Made by a program: the position numbers and the translations under genes. This document shows positions 27,501 to 42,500 of a DNA stretch of 64,000 nucleotides, piece by piece. The stretch lies in contig OX578140.1 of NCBI GenBank assembly GCA_951213105.1, positions 118,155,653 to 118,219,652 on the forward strand, in the 5' to 3' direction. Position 1 is the first letter of the stretch; the number at the start of each line of letters is the position of its first letter. The notes below the pieces were generated by a model. It did no database searches, had not been told where the DNA came from, and worked only from the letters and a program-made list of their open reading frames with translations. The DNA comes from Amaurobius ferox. Taxonomy: Eukaryota; Arthropoda; Arachnida; Araneae; Amaurobiidae.

Positions 27501-30500
27501 GAGGCGACACGCCTCTCGGCCTCCTCATCAGCGAGGGGAGTGTGCGGCAGCAAAGACATCTATCAAAAGATGCCTCACGAGCCAGTAACCGAATTATAAG
27601 AACAGAGGAAGAGCTAGCTTTTGCTCAGTGATTATAATGTCGGTCTACGAAGCATCAGGTCCCTGGTTCGGGACCACGGCGACGCTCAATCGCCACAATC
27701 CAAAAAATAAAGATTCTAAATTAAATTATTTTTCGGGGATTTGAGAAAAAACATCATACCATTAAAAACATTTAAATTTAACCAATTAATATTCCCAGGG
27801 CAGCAGTGGTCATTTACAAAGGCTAATTTCAACACTTTAATACATTAGTTGTCAATTACAAAATTATGATTTACAAAATAATTGTTTCTTTATACAACAG
27901 TACTGCAATTACGCACGCATTCAGTTAGTTTGCACCTTTCAGGGTTCCTAACTTAACTGTATAAATATTTCTCTTAATTATTAAATCCTTACTTAATCTT
28001 TCTCATTTATCATTCTTACCATCTCTCTTACTAAATAATAAAGGTTTAGCTTTAACATAAGTGAATTATTTTCCTATAATTAAGCATAATTAGTTTTTAT
28101 GAGATTATCTGTATTCTAAATAAGTTACTACCTTTTTCTAGTTACTCCTTAACTTAAAAACTAATTAAAGCTTCTGAAAACATAGAAATCAATTAAAGGT
28201 TCTAAAATTATATTTTAACCCTAAATGTTTAAGATTTAAAACTTGAAAATACAGTTTAATTTTCTTTTAATACAGTTTAAAATAAGTTAAGTTAAACTCT
28301 TGTACTTCCAAGTATAGTCAAGTATTTTTAACATTAAGTGTTTGTTCTGTCTCTTTACATCACAACTTTACTTTTACATAGTTATAACTCTTTGATTATA
28401 AGCAAATAAAGTTATTTATAAAACTTGAAATTATATCCCTACAAACAAAATAAAAGCATTAAAAAGGGAAATACTAAACTATTAGAATTTCGACACCACA
28501 CAATAAGTTGTCCGATCACAAACTTTCAAAAATTATTCTTCCGAGATGGGGAGTTGAAGAACACTTGTTTACACCATTTTAAGTTAATGGAAGTAGTTAC
28601 ATTCATAGAAGCCATGCTTACGTTCCAAGGTCCCTATGGTAAGGGAGATATCCAGCTCCCTTTCTTCACGTCACTGCCCGACCACTAACACAGGTCCTAG
28701 CAAAGTACTCTCATAATTATATAGATTCTCATATTTCTGCATTAATTTTCGTAGTAATCAGGGATGTATCTACAGTGGTCGGTGGTGGTCGGGGTTTCCA
28801 CCACTCAGAATTTCCGACCATCACTCAATTGTCGATCACCACTCATCCAAAAAAATATACATATTATAATTACATTTAAAAAAAGTTATTCAATTTTATC
28901 AAATGTTTTTCTTTAATATAAAAGTATACAATACTAATACTGTTTGTGTGTGCGAATTAACGTGAAGCTCGTTTCGAAATTTTGTATTCTCAATTATAAT
29001 TGTTCTGGAAAATCGACCACCACTCACATTTCTCTAGATACATCCCTGAGTAATGTAATATGAAATTTAGTATTACATAACTAACTAATAAAACAAAAGG
29101 AACTGCGTGGTTAATCACATTCTAGTACACTTCTATTAGACTTTTAGCAGAAAGTTATTTTCTAAAAGATAGCAGAAGATGCTAATGGAAACAAACACTC
29201 AAAGTTTAAATATACTCATATTTCGTGATATTCAATGCAGGAAAGTAAGCCCATAAGAAAATATCTGAAATGATTAACAAGTTTAGCCAAAGGAGAAAAA
29301 ATTCACTCTAATGTAAAATAAATTTAAAATCCAGAATTTTAATCATTAATTGTGATTCATAATTTTATTTTTCCTTTCTGGTTTCATCCTAAATTAATAC
29401 TAATACACTGATTTCTATTTTTATCCCTTGCTGTACTTAAAAGTTGTATTCTATCATTGTTTGCACTCAAATGTATGTTTCTGTATTTATCTGAGTAAGT
29501 ATGGAGGAGAGAGAAATCCTTTAAAAGATTTTGTGAGGACTAGTGCAAAGTGTTTTTCTTCATTTGCGGTTGAAGCATTTATGTTTAGCAGGAGGTTAAC
29601 TTACCAATGATGATACTATATGTTATAGAATTAATTTGAGATGCCAACTTGTTTAAAATTTTGTAAAACAATTTTCTGTTCCGATGTCAGATTTTCAGTT
29701 TGCTTTAATAATTTTTTTAGTTATTTCTATTTCTATTTATTTCTGCATTATGCCATGAATTTTCGGAAAAAGTGATCATATTGATAGTAACATGATTAGA
29801 TCAGCATAAAAATAGGACCCTGAAATGAAATACTGCTATGCACCCATTATTCACAAAAAGTAATTATACATAAAATTATATTAAATTATTTTCCTGAATC
29901 AGTTTATGAGAACCTTTTTTTATTCTCAATTTATAAATGTAAAAAATATTGTGGTGCATTATGAAAAGGATATTTTTTTTTCCTTTTTCTTTCCCATCAT
30001 TGCTATTTCAGTTGAATTTAAAACATTTGTGCAACCTTAATGCATCTCATATAGTAAATTGTAGGCACTTTTTGAGATAAAAATGCTATCAATCTCTGCT
30101 CTAGTGTCTATCAAAATAAAAAATGAACTTTTTTAGTGTTTACAAGGGTTACGATAATGTAATTGCATATCAGATTCAATTTTATGAATGCAGAACTGCC
30201 CTCTTGTAAGCATTACCTTTTATATGTATATACTATTTGGTTCCATAGAGACTTCAGTCTGTTATCAGCTATAATTTAATGATATGATTAGCCAAAGCTA
30301 CTTGCATATGATTTGCATTGAATAATTATTAGCAATTTAAATTAAACAAAATGTTTTTCAATTGGAATTTTGAGATTGATGTTTTTTTTTTGTTTTTGTT
30401 TTTTTCTAATTTTAAACTATTCTCTCAAAACAAAATTTTTCTGGGAAATTTTTTAGGTTTCTGATGATATTTTTGAATACTTGAGCCATCATTTGTGTAT

Positions 30501-33500
30501 TCATTGTTATTTTATAATCACTTAAAACATTGCATTTTCAAGATGGCAAGTGTAGGATTATTTTTTTTTCTTTAGTTCTCAGTAGCAAATGTCAAATCTA
30601 GGATGAAATATGATAAAATAATATTTTTTTAATCAAATAATAGTCTGATTGAAAAGGTATACATCTAAATGTAGTTCAGATTTTATTTAAAATTGGAATG
30701 TCCAAACTATTTTCATTTATTTTTCTGTAGGAAAGTGTCTATTTGATACAAATTACCAAACAATAATAACTCTTTATGTGATAATGGTATTCGTAATGAT
30801 TATCTATAATATTAAAAGATGTCTGTCTGTATGTATTATACATAGCGAAAAGGCTATTCAAATTAGTTTTTGAGTTAAATGTTGAAATACAGTTTTCACA
30901 CAAATCAGTTCCTTAGCAATCAAATATATTATCAGTTTCCATCTTAACACCATAGGAAAAATTAAAAGTACTTTTTCCAACAAGCTTTTAATAGAATTCC
31001 CAATTTTACAAAGAAACACTAAAAATTGCACTTTGAACACCTAATTCAAATTTTGACAATAGCAAAATCTACCATACTCTAAGCTTATAAATTAATCAAC
31101 ACCAAATTATATTCTTAAACTCTCTATGAAAACAAAAAGTGTGTTTTTCTAATTTTATTTGGGGATTTTTGACAATTAAATTTAAGAGGTAATGTACTGA
31201 TAATTTGCATTATCATCCAACAAAGGAAGCATTTCAATGTTACTCTTTTCTACTTAAATAAAACCCTTACAAGTAATACCACTCAATTTCGAAATCGCCT
31301 GTTTTGAGCAAAACTCATTCCCGTGCTCCTTTTCTTTTCCATGTGCGACCATGCAAATTATACAGCAAGAATGCTATATTCCCTCAATAAGCAATTGATT
31401 GCTAATTGTTGGCAAAGTAACACAATAAAAATACTTGAAGTTGCAAAAAAAAGAAAGAGAAAAGATCCTTTACCTATGAAGTAAAATTAAAAAAATGATT
31501 ACTATTTTAGCTAATTTTCATCTAATTTAAATAAAAATTTAGCACAATTCTCATAATGAATATATAATACCATATATAAATATCTACAATTTAGTTAAAA
31601 CACCTCTTGAATTATTGTCTGTGGCTTCAAAGAAAGAATTTATTTAATTTGAAAAATGTCAAAAAATGTAATTTTCGACTTTAAAAATTAAATTACTTTT
31701 TAAACCAATGGGAATTTTAAAAATTCTTACCGAGTTATATTACCGAGCCAACCATGGCAAGACTGACATATGGTATTGTCCAGTGACCTGAAGTACCTCT
31801 ATACCGAATTTCACTATTGTCTGAAGCTTCGATTTTACTCTACAGGCATACAGACACCCGCAGGGACATCTTTTGATGACTGAATATCTGATAATTATAG
31901 ATTTTCAAGTTTAGAAAAAATGTTTAACTTTACAGTTTCTAAAAACTTTTTCTTGGACAAAATTCTTCAAAATGTCTTAAGATTTCTAAGGGATTACAGA
32001 GCTGTTTAACATGATTAATGAAATTTTAAAGCATATTCATAATGTTCCCGGCCATTATGGAACTGACATATGGGGTTGTTCTTAATGGAAATCAGAATTA
32101 ACATTGAGAAACAAAATATGCAATGTTGTTGTTGTTGAAACCCAGACCGTCCGACCTACCAGAAAGGTGTAAGGTAACTGTTTGGACGGTCGGGAAGTGC
32201 CACCCAATTTAGACCAGAACCCAGTGAGGGAGGCATCCACAGGGACCGTACCCTCCTTCCCCTACCACCAACCTCTCAGAAGGACTTAGTATAACTCGTT
32301 TTTATGCACTAATGGAAGACACTGTATATTTTCATTCATATTAATAATTACATGCATGTCAGAAGTGACAGAAAAAATATACTTATCAAAATTAAATAAT
32401 AAAATTAATTTTCACTTGTAATATTTTTTCTCCAGCCATTTGTTTCATTTTCCCCATGTTAACCAATGAAAAATAGTCCCCAACCCAGCAGTTCCCAACA
32501 AGGGTTCCGTGGATCCTCAGGGCTCCACAAGCCTGTGCTGCAAAAGCTTGCAGAACAAAGTATAATTTTCTACTTTTTATAAATGAGAAAAAAAATTAGA
32601 ATGATTAAGCTTTTAATTTGATCTATTAATAAAACAATGAAATATTTTGAAAGTTTAACTTAATTGGATATTTGCATGATAGTTATAATTTAAGCAGCTA
32701 GAGTTTCACTTCAGCAGAGAAGTTTTGAAGCTTGGAATTTTGTATCAGCAAGGAATTCAGTTGCCAGTAATGAATGTTTCTAATGTTCCCTTCAATTACT
32801 CTCAAGATTGCTAAATAAAAAATTTTTAAAGAAAAAAAAGCTAAACAAGAATAGGAAAATATCAAATCCATTAACATGTATTTTTATTAATTACATCACT
32901 TGAGAAGCTCCAGATTCTTGTTATCCCTACTGAAATGAGAGCACATATGTCATAAACTTTGTCTGATGTGAAGCCATTTATCAATTTGTATGATTATATA
33001 TAATATGTCAAATATTTTGGAGGTTATCTGCTATAAAAATAACTTATTTCTCCATCTATAACTCTTGGTGAGATTTTGGCGGAATATCGCCAATGGCGAA
33101 TTTTTGAAATGTTGCCAAATTAACGAAAATCTCGCCATCTGGATAAAAATGACGCTAAATTCATGAAAATGATGACTAACTGTCGAAAACTCAATATCTT
33201 GGAAAGAATATAAGTATCTACTATAAGAAAAACCTATTTTTTTTTTTTACTGAAAAAATAGTAAATTCATTGCATTATATAAAGAAAGTCATGTGTTGCC
33301 CACATCAGATTTTTTAATTTATAAAATAATAGTATTTCTAATATTTTTGTAAAATGAATACATTACTTCTTGATAAATATGAAAAATAATTATTAATAAT
33401 AAAAATATTAAAAATACTGTTTTAGGAATTTTGAAAAGAAACATAAACCTTTCTCTTTTCAGCATGTATGCAAGGTGAGAAATTGTGAAAAAAAATCCTG

Positions 33501-36500
33501 AAAACTAAACGAGCTAGAAGTTAGGAATTATTTTTTATGGGTTAAAAAAAGAAACAAGCAAATGAGATATGCACTAGCAACTAGCACTGATAACACATAT
33601 GAGATTACCATATAATTGCATGAGAAGTTAAAATAAACTTGCTGTAAAGAAATATTGTCTATCACTGAAACTGAAATCAATGTCGAAAAGCAAGTTCATG
33701 CCAGGGAGAAAGAAACCAGAATTTTTCTTTCAACATCCCTGCATTCAGTCGAACACAACCCCCGTCGGGTTAATTGGTTTAAGACCTCGAAGAGCAGGAA
33801 GATAAGATCGCCCCCTTCCCAAACTGATAATTTCACAAAAGAAACTTGTAGAAGGGTCGTTCATCTCAGTGGTTAGCTGTATGTGATTGATATAAGCTGT
33901 AAACATGTATGAGCAAACTTTCCCATCAGGCTGATAAACGTATCCTTTTAGGTGTAATTCTAGAAAATTTCTTCCTGTAGGGATTGGTTTTTATTGCCTT
34001 CAGTTTCTGAACACAGTTACCCTGAAGCTATCTGTACCCAGACGGCTTGTATTGAACTAAGGGGCCCTTTGAGGCTTTTTTGACTATTTCAGAAATGAGA
34101 TATAGAATCCTAACAAACACAACTTATCAGGTGTTTACTAAATGTTTTGTACTTTTCTTTTATTCAAACTTATAGGTTGTGTTTAGGCTTTATATCTAAT
34201 TTATATTTCTAATTTTATAATTACGCATAATATGTAAATTTCAAAAACTTTAAGTAATTTAGAAAAGAGAACTATATATTCATACACAAATGTATAAATA
34301 TTTTATCCTCAACAATGTTCACGGGCCCCACTACCATAGTACCAACTGACCCCCCCCCCCCCCCCCCTTTGTGGGGGCCCTGCATATAGCAGATCAACAT
34401 GTGGCGTGATACAGTGGAAATCTTGTGTTGGAACTATAGGGAGACATCAGTTAGTCTAAAACTTTCCCCATATCTTAGTGCAAATAAGTGTAATGCTGAT
34501 TATTTAGGGTTCACCTATCAAATTAATTTTGTATTAAAATAGAGACTTACTTAAGAATAAATCTAGTCATTTGACAAAGGCTACTAATTTAATAGGACTC
34601 CTAAATACACTATATGTTTATTCACTCATGAAGAGTGCAATACCAGATGCTGTTCTGGTTGTGTAGAATGTAATTATCTTATTCTATGTGGCCGTACACT
34701 CAATAACAACAAGTATTATTACACAAATACATTTTATTTAATTATCAATTCATGTCTGGATTATTATATTTATCTATAGAAGTAATTATTACTGATTCAC
34801 ATTTATACAATCATGATAAGCTTCAATATTATACTTCATTATCTATCTCAATTAACTAGCAAATTATCATTATCATAATTTTCTTAACACATTTTATAAT
34901 CATAATCATCAATACATTCAAATTAATATGCATGAACAATTAGGTAAGTTTAATTCATAATTTCCTTGGACCATACGAAGGGTATGTATATGTAATTTTA
35001 TAAAAGTGCATGTTCTTAATGCTTTTCAATTCTTACATAAAATATATATATAAATGACACTCATCCAAAATACTTGAATTGTCCTTTAAATAGGCTTATC
35101 TCTATTTGTAGCCTTAATAGTTCAAAGGGATTGTTCACATAATTGAACTCTCTTGCTTGATCGTTCTGAATATCTTGTATTTACACTGGTGGAGATTTAT
35201 ATTTTATAATGTTCATCTGCGTTGGGCAAGGTTCGTTAATCAGTTGAATCAATCAACATCAGCTTCATCAGCTTGCTCAGTGTCATCAAAATGATTTCCA
35301 TTCCAGTTCTGGGACATATTCTGGATCTTTCTTGCTTCTGGCATTTAGTAGATCTATTACTTGCTTCTGGGATCAATTCCATATACTTGTTCGGGAATTA
35401 TAGTTAATATGATGAGGCATATTCTTCCAACATTTGTAGCGTTGTCACACATATAAGCATAGTGTAATTATAAGCTTTCTGAATTATAAGTTTTTTTTTT
35501 TAATATCAATCTATGTCACTGCAGAATGTTTATAAGATATTGTGCACTCAAATTAATGATCATACTAAACAAAGTCAAGATCTTGCTTACACAAGTAAAG
35601 TTATTTCAAAAATTCAATTCATTCTGTAAATGCTCAAAATGTAGATATGCAGTATTGATGAAATATTGATGATAATACGAAAACATTATCTCTTAGCTAT
35701 GGCTTATCATATTTAAAATCACACAGATTTATCAGGACACGTTATCTTATGCAAAATGCAAGAATTGTAGAGCTCCGGCTACAAGCGAATGTGCTCGCTG
35801 AATTCACAAGTTGTAATGAATATTAGGAACAGATCAGACTTTTGGGAGGGTGAGACAAAGGCATCTTCACCCTCCGAAGAAACTTCATCGAACTCTACTC
35901 TACTACATAGTTCAATGCATATATCTGTACTGTTCAATGCATATATGTTCAATGCATATATCTGTACATGCGGATTAATAAATGAGTTACCAGGCTCTTA
36001 CTTGTCCTGTAACTTTCCGTGACCCGGTGCATTTGCTCCGAAATCACGTGACCTTCTCATCTAGATAGCAACAAGTCAAACACACACCTCGAAAGGTGAC
36101 GATCCTTTCTTACTCACCCTTTCATCTGTCCGGTAAAATCCGTGTTTAAGAAGTTGTAAACATCACAGGCTTCCTCACTTGTCATTTTTATAACCTTGTC
36201 GGAATTGCCTCTTTGTACACCAACTTCTTAGGAATCGATTTATTCTTCATACTTGTCACTTGTCAAGTCCAGAATATTGGTTACCATTCATATATGTTTT
36301 ATATTCCATTGCAGCTGTAGTAGATTGCATCACAGAGGTCTCCTTCTTGTGAGAACCTATTTCTGCTATCCTTCAATGTCAGTTGCTACGTGCTTGGTTT
36401 GCCTTTGAACTAGTTGTCAATATATGGATCTGTTATAAGCCTTTCACACAAACATTTTGTAATCACTTAATTTTGTAATATAAAATCAAAAATGCACAAA

Positions 36501-39500
36501 ATGTCTAGTGTATAAAATACACTATGACATAATCCCTCTGGTCCAGGAAAAAGAAAAGAAAAAAACTCACCCTTAGATGCGACACATTTCATGGTATACT
36601 TTGACTCATGCTCGACTCATGGTCCCAAGTTGCGAAAAGTTCATTTTTAGCATGTACTCACAAAATATAAATTTATGAGTACAATTTCACAAGTACATTT
36701 TCATGAGTACATTTTCACAATCATATTCACATAATTATATCATCATTTCATCAGATTATCAAATTTCAAATACTTTTCACATCAGTTCACTTTCTATTAT
36801 TACATTTCATTTACATTCAATTATTTCATAATATTCAATTATTATATTCACATTCTATTTACTTTTCACATTCAAAATCTATTCAATTTTCAAATTCAAT
36901 CACCATTTTACAAAATTTCATCAAATTCAATTTCATTCTTTTCGAAAAAAATCTTACGAGTTTACAATATTTCAATTTTATGTAATTCATCATTAACAAT
37001 TGTATTCACATTCTTCTTTTCTTAACATTTCATTTCTCATTGATTTCTTTTGAACTTTTCTCATGTTCAAAAAATTTTAAATTTCAATTTTCTCAAAAAT
37101 TTTAATTTAATTTTTCTTTTATCTCATTCTTATTCATTTATTTCCTTACATATCTCTAATATTAAGTTTAAGGTTCCATACGCATATGAGTTTACCCACT
37201 CTTTTGACATTTAAACGTTTATCACTGTGCGTTCATTTTGAGCTTCGAATTCTGGTTTCCAATGTAAATAAATTCTTACAGTGATTAATATTATGTAATA
37301 ACTTTATTCTAAGAAATTTCTTAAAATTTTCTTCGTTATTCATATTTATATAATTTGTAATTTTTTAATTTTATTTAATTTTACCTGTTAACCAAGTTAT
37401 TATCTCAATTTCTCATTTTCAAATTTATCCTCCAATTTATTTATTTTAACTCATCAGTTAAATTTTCAATTTCTCCTCAATTTTATTTCATTCTACTATT
37501 ATCCTCAATTCATTTCAGTTTTTGTCAACTTCCTATTTCCTACTCTTATCAATTCACTTTGAAACAATTTGTCACTTATTATATGCACCATTACTTAATT
37601 ACATATCATTCATTATCACATATATTACATTTGTTACACAATATTACCAATCGTGTGGCCTGGGCTGTGACCAATCGTGTGGCCTAGGCTTTCTACAATA
37701 TTACCAATGTTTCTTGCTTATCATAATTGTCTATTTACACAATTTCTACATACACTTATAATAATGTACAACACTTATAATAATGTACACCTTTGATTAC
37801 CTTTTTCAATTTACATTCTGTTCTTAATTGTATTTAATTTTTTTGTGCCATATCAATTGTTTTAATTACTTTCAATATTCTTTCTATATGCAAGTTTCAA
37901 TAAAGAGATTTTTACCATTGTGTTGCAAGTTTGAATTTATTTCATTATTATATTGTAAATTGGCTTCACCTTGCCATTATATTCAATTTCTTTAAATAAT
38001 TACCATTATATCATTTATTCACAATTTTATCATTTTATGTTACTCAAATTATTTTATAAATTACCATTATGTATTCCAATTTGTTTTAACAAAATTTAAT
38101 TTTGTTTAGTTAGCTTTCCCTGAATAATTCCGCAGAATTTTACTTGTATCCAAAATGTAAACAAACATCACCATGTTACTTTTAACTATGTCAAATTTAC
38201 AAAAACCGCTCCTAACCACCATAGCAAAATTACACCAGTACTTCTACCATCCTTTACATTAAATTGTTTTATAATGCATTAGAGAAATTTTAAATTTTAG
38301 TAATTATTATGAATTCATTATTTACCTATTATTCTTAATTTTACAGCTGTTAAATTACTCACATTTTGATTTAAGTTCACCGCTAAGTTAGAAAATTTTG
38401 ATTAGTCAACATTCTGTGCTTTAGCAAATTTTGAAATTCAAATTTTGAATAGATGCTTATTTATGCCCCCATTAGTAAATACATCCTATATTCTCTTGTT
38501 TCTACAGTTTTTAAGAAGCAAAAAAAAAAAAAATTATTATTTCTCCAGCTAGCATTCGAAATTTCAAAAAATCCTTAAAGATATTGCAACCCTATTTATT
38601 AAACTCTAATATCGGTACATAACAATAGCCTCAGCTGTTAACAAAAATGGGCCCAGAGCAAAGCTCCTGTTCCCCTATGTCCTAATGTTGAAAAACAATG
38701 TGAATACCAATTTTGGATATTCCTGACCAGGAATGTGGCGTATCTATTACCTCAAGTTAAATGAAAAAATTTCCATTTTGGCAATAGTTGCGTCGAAAAC
38801 TTATCAGCCAGCTTTCATAGCATCTACTTTTCTTTTATTACTGCAGGTTTTGAGCAGAAAAATTTGCTTAATTTACACGTTGCCTTACTCCATTCTTTTA
38901 CTGTTGCCAGTGAGATCTTAATTCATAACTATAAATAAATTTTCAAAGTTTTACTTTTTTATATATGGGTGAGTTCTCTCATTCCCATAATTGTTGACAT
39001 TTCTATAATTGCTTCTGTTAGCATAATTATTTTTATATCCATATCTTGAATTTTGTGGATATCTGGCATTGTAGTTATTATTAAAATTCTGTACATTATC
39101 ATTAAAGTTACTATTTACATTCTGTGCATTGCTATTCCATTTATTTTCAAAATTACTTGCCTATCTAGAATATTGGTTACCATTCATATATGTTTTATAT
39201 TTTATATGAAATACACTATGACAGGAATCCGGTTCTCGTTAGATCACCGAAGTCAAGCAGCATCGGGCGCGGTTAGTACTTGGTGGGTGACCACCTCGGA
39301 ACGCCACATGCTGTTGGCCATCTCGGGTGCGGTATCCCCGTGGTTTGCGCGCTAGATTTGCACGCTGCCACAAATGCCGCCGTGTTCATGCGGAGTACGA
39401 TCACGTTAAACATGTGGGTCCGTAAGTCCTTCCGAGAGGTTGGTGGTAGGGGAAGGAGGGTACGGTCCCTGTGGATGCCTCCCCCACTGGGTTCCGGTCT

Positions 39501-42500
39501 AAATTGGGTGGCACTTCCCGGCCGTCCATACAGTTACCTTACACCTTTCTGGTAGGTCGGACGGTCTGGGTCTCAACAACAACAACTATGACAGGAATCT
39601 CGTTGGATTCTTTTGCAAACCAAGTCTAGTACAGAAAGGCATTGTGGTGATCGCGAGAAAAAGTTGGTACTGTGTTTAAACTACTTAAAAAATATACGCA
39701 CTTGTGAATTATGAGATGTTACTTTTTCCATAATTAAATTCAGCTGATGTGTATAACAGTGAATAAAGTGGGCGTTACTGTAAGTTTTTTTAATTATGGT
39801 TTGTAATTCACTCTTTTCTCCACTTATTACAGCAGCACCATCATAAGTTTGAGCTATTAGCTTCTCAAAGTCATCTTTCAATACCACATCCAGTTGTTCC
39901 AAAATATACTGTGACAAACCCTTTGCATCTTGTGATTGGGGGTTGTAAAATCCCCAAAATCTTTCATACACTTCGCCTTTGTTTTCGTAGCGAAACACAA
40001 TTACTTCCTGAGTTTTCTCAGAAACATCTGTCATGTCATCTGCCATAACAGCTGGAAATTTTGCATGACTGATTTCATCAATTATTTCAGTTCGGCATAC
40101 TTTCAAAATCCAATCCAATAACTCATTTTGAATTGTCTTTGAGTTTCCTTTGAACACAGAGGCTGTTTCAAAATGTGATTTTAAGTTTCCATCAAGTTTG
40201 CCAGCTAATTCTAGTAATCCTCGAAAAACTCCAGTGTTAGCAGATTCAGAACTTTCGTCATGGTCACGTAATGGTAGTTCAAACTTCCCCCAAAACTTAA
40301 TGCAGTCTATTATTTTTTAGAGTATCTCTCTGTTTTTTTGCACTTTCTCGTTGTACTTGACTATGCTTAACCTATATCCTTCGTTTAATTGGGTAGCGAT
40401 ATTTATTTTCCCAAGCATAGCCAAATCAATGACATTTCTTATGTGTTTCACAGAGCTTTCATGCTTTTTCAGTTTTTCAGGTAGGTGACAAAGTCCTCTA
40501 TCCCCGTTTTTGTCCAAGCAGAATCCCCACCGTAAAGCAAGCATAGGAAACAAAACGGTGTATTTCTCGAGTCACAACCGCATAACCAGTCGTATTTACA
40601 TAAATGTCTCGATTAAATTTTCCTTGGTACACACTCTTTCTGCTTGACAATGTCTGAATAATTTTTAAGTCCGGCAGAGGACAACCATTACTTTTAATGG
40701 AATTTTTCTGAGTCAAAGATAATCGTGATAAAACAATTTTCTGCAAAGACAACACACTCATCGTTAATTAGCTTTTAAACACACAGACATTAATTAAACC
40801 GTCATTTATTCCAAAAGACACAAACAAACAACATAAATGAACAGCTTCTGACTCGTAAACAGGAATTCAAACACATGCCTTACAAATAAAGCTTTAGATT
40901 GAATTGCATCGTATGCAGCACGCCTCGATTATTACGATATTATGACAGATAATCCCTGCCGCCATACACATCAATCTGAGCATGTGCACCAACCCTTTTA
41001 GCGGAGAAAATGAGCGAATTTTGCAACTCGGAAGACACTTTTCCCACACGCTTTGAAAACTTACTTTCATACGGAAATTGATCTTCCCACTTACATTGTG
41101 GCCACAAAAATTTGTTTATGAACTTCGATCTGCATTTGTTCAGTGCCAAGTGCCAACTCAATGTGGTAAAATTATACAAATGCGATGAATAAATAAAAAT
41201 ATATATTTTGAAATAAATTACAGGAGCTCTGCAGCACTTATTGACGAGCCACTACTGTGTATATATATATACACACACAGTAAAAAGAAGTAATAATAAA
41301 AATAATTAATTCAAGTAATCGTAAAATATTAACATCACCATAGAAGCAAAACCACTGCTATAATGCCGATAATAGGAAAGATCAGCACCTGCTCAAATTC
41401 GAAGATTAAAAAGAATTAAATTCATCTTCAGGTCTGAATATTTAATTCTAATTAACCCAAACAAATGCCTGTTTAGATTGGAAAATAGTATATTACTATT
41501 AAATGTCCAAACTCAGACTACAGGCACTAAGAGATGAAAACATGAAGATAAGAAATGTTTGAAAAATTTGTATTAACATGTGGCAGGAACCCTTCTTCTT
41601 TCACCATGTGTATATGCAACCAACCTCAACAGTATAATAAATATCTAGAAGCACCAGAATTAAAATGATAAAATACAACCTAGGAGACAGTACGAACGTT
41701 CACAGCGACACTCCCAGACCCGTCCAGTGAGTCTGAGCAGGAGACAAGACTATTACCCATATAAGCTAAATAGAATATGAACATGGAGCAAAAATGAAAA
41801 TTCTTACTAAATAAGAGAATCATAGAAGAAATGGATAAACGAGAATGCCACTATACACCATTATAAGGGCGCTCAAATCGTAGTTTCAAACTGGTTAAAG
41901 TTACAAAATTTTAGTGTAATTAATATTAATGTATCTTATTTTCAGATGTTTTTGATTTTTCTATTTTTTTTTATCTTATTTTTTTATTTTTCATTTTTAT
42001 TTATTTATATAATTAATAAATAATTATAATTTTATATATATATATGTGTTTATTTAGAGCAAATGGAATGTGTTTGTGGGGGAAAAAAATTGTTTAAAGA
42101 TGGAGGGGAGGTCAAAATCGAGTACAAAAATATGGCCACTGACTACTATTGATTTTTTTAATCTAAAGCCTTACTTATATTCTCATAGATTAAATGATAT
42201 ATATACCCATGCATTTGTAAAAGATTACCCATACTATGTATACGAGTTTCAACATTTTTTTCTAAAATAAAACAATGCAATAAATTGAAAATATCAATAA
42301 TCTCCGAAAATAGCAATAATAATAATAATGTTTAAACCTGAAGACTGTTATTGATGTAATCCAGTCAAAAATGCAATATCGATGAAATTTATTTTATATA
42401 CATACTTTTATTATTTAAATAGGAAAAGATTTTAATAAAAATTGTCTGCCGCATAAATGCATTTAATATTTTCTTCAAATAAATTGGCGGACAAAATATC

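Noticed and set aside
39230..39318. Functional 5S rRNA gene.
   Set aside because: The first 28 or so bases are missing and the fragment lies within SINE target duplications.
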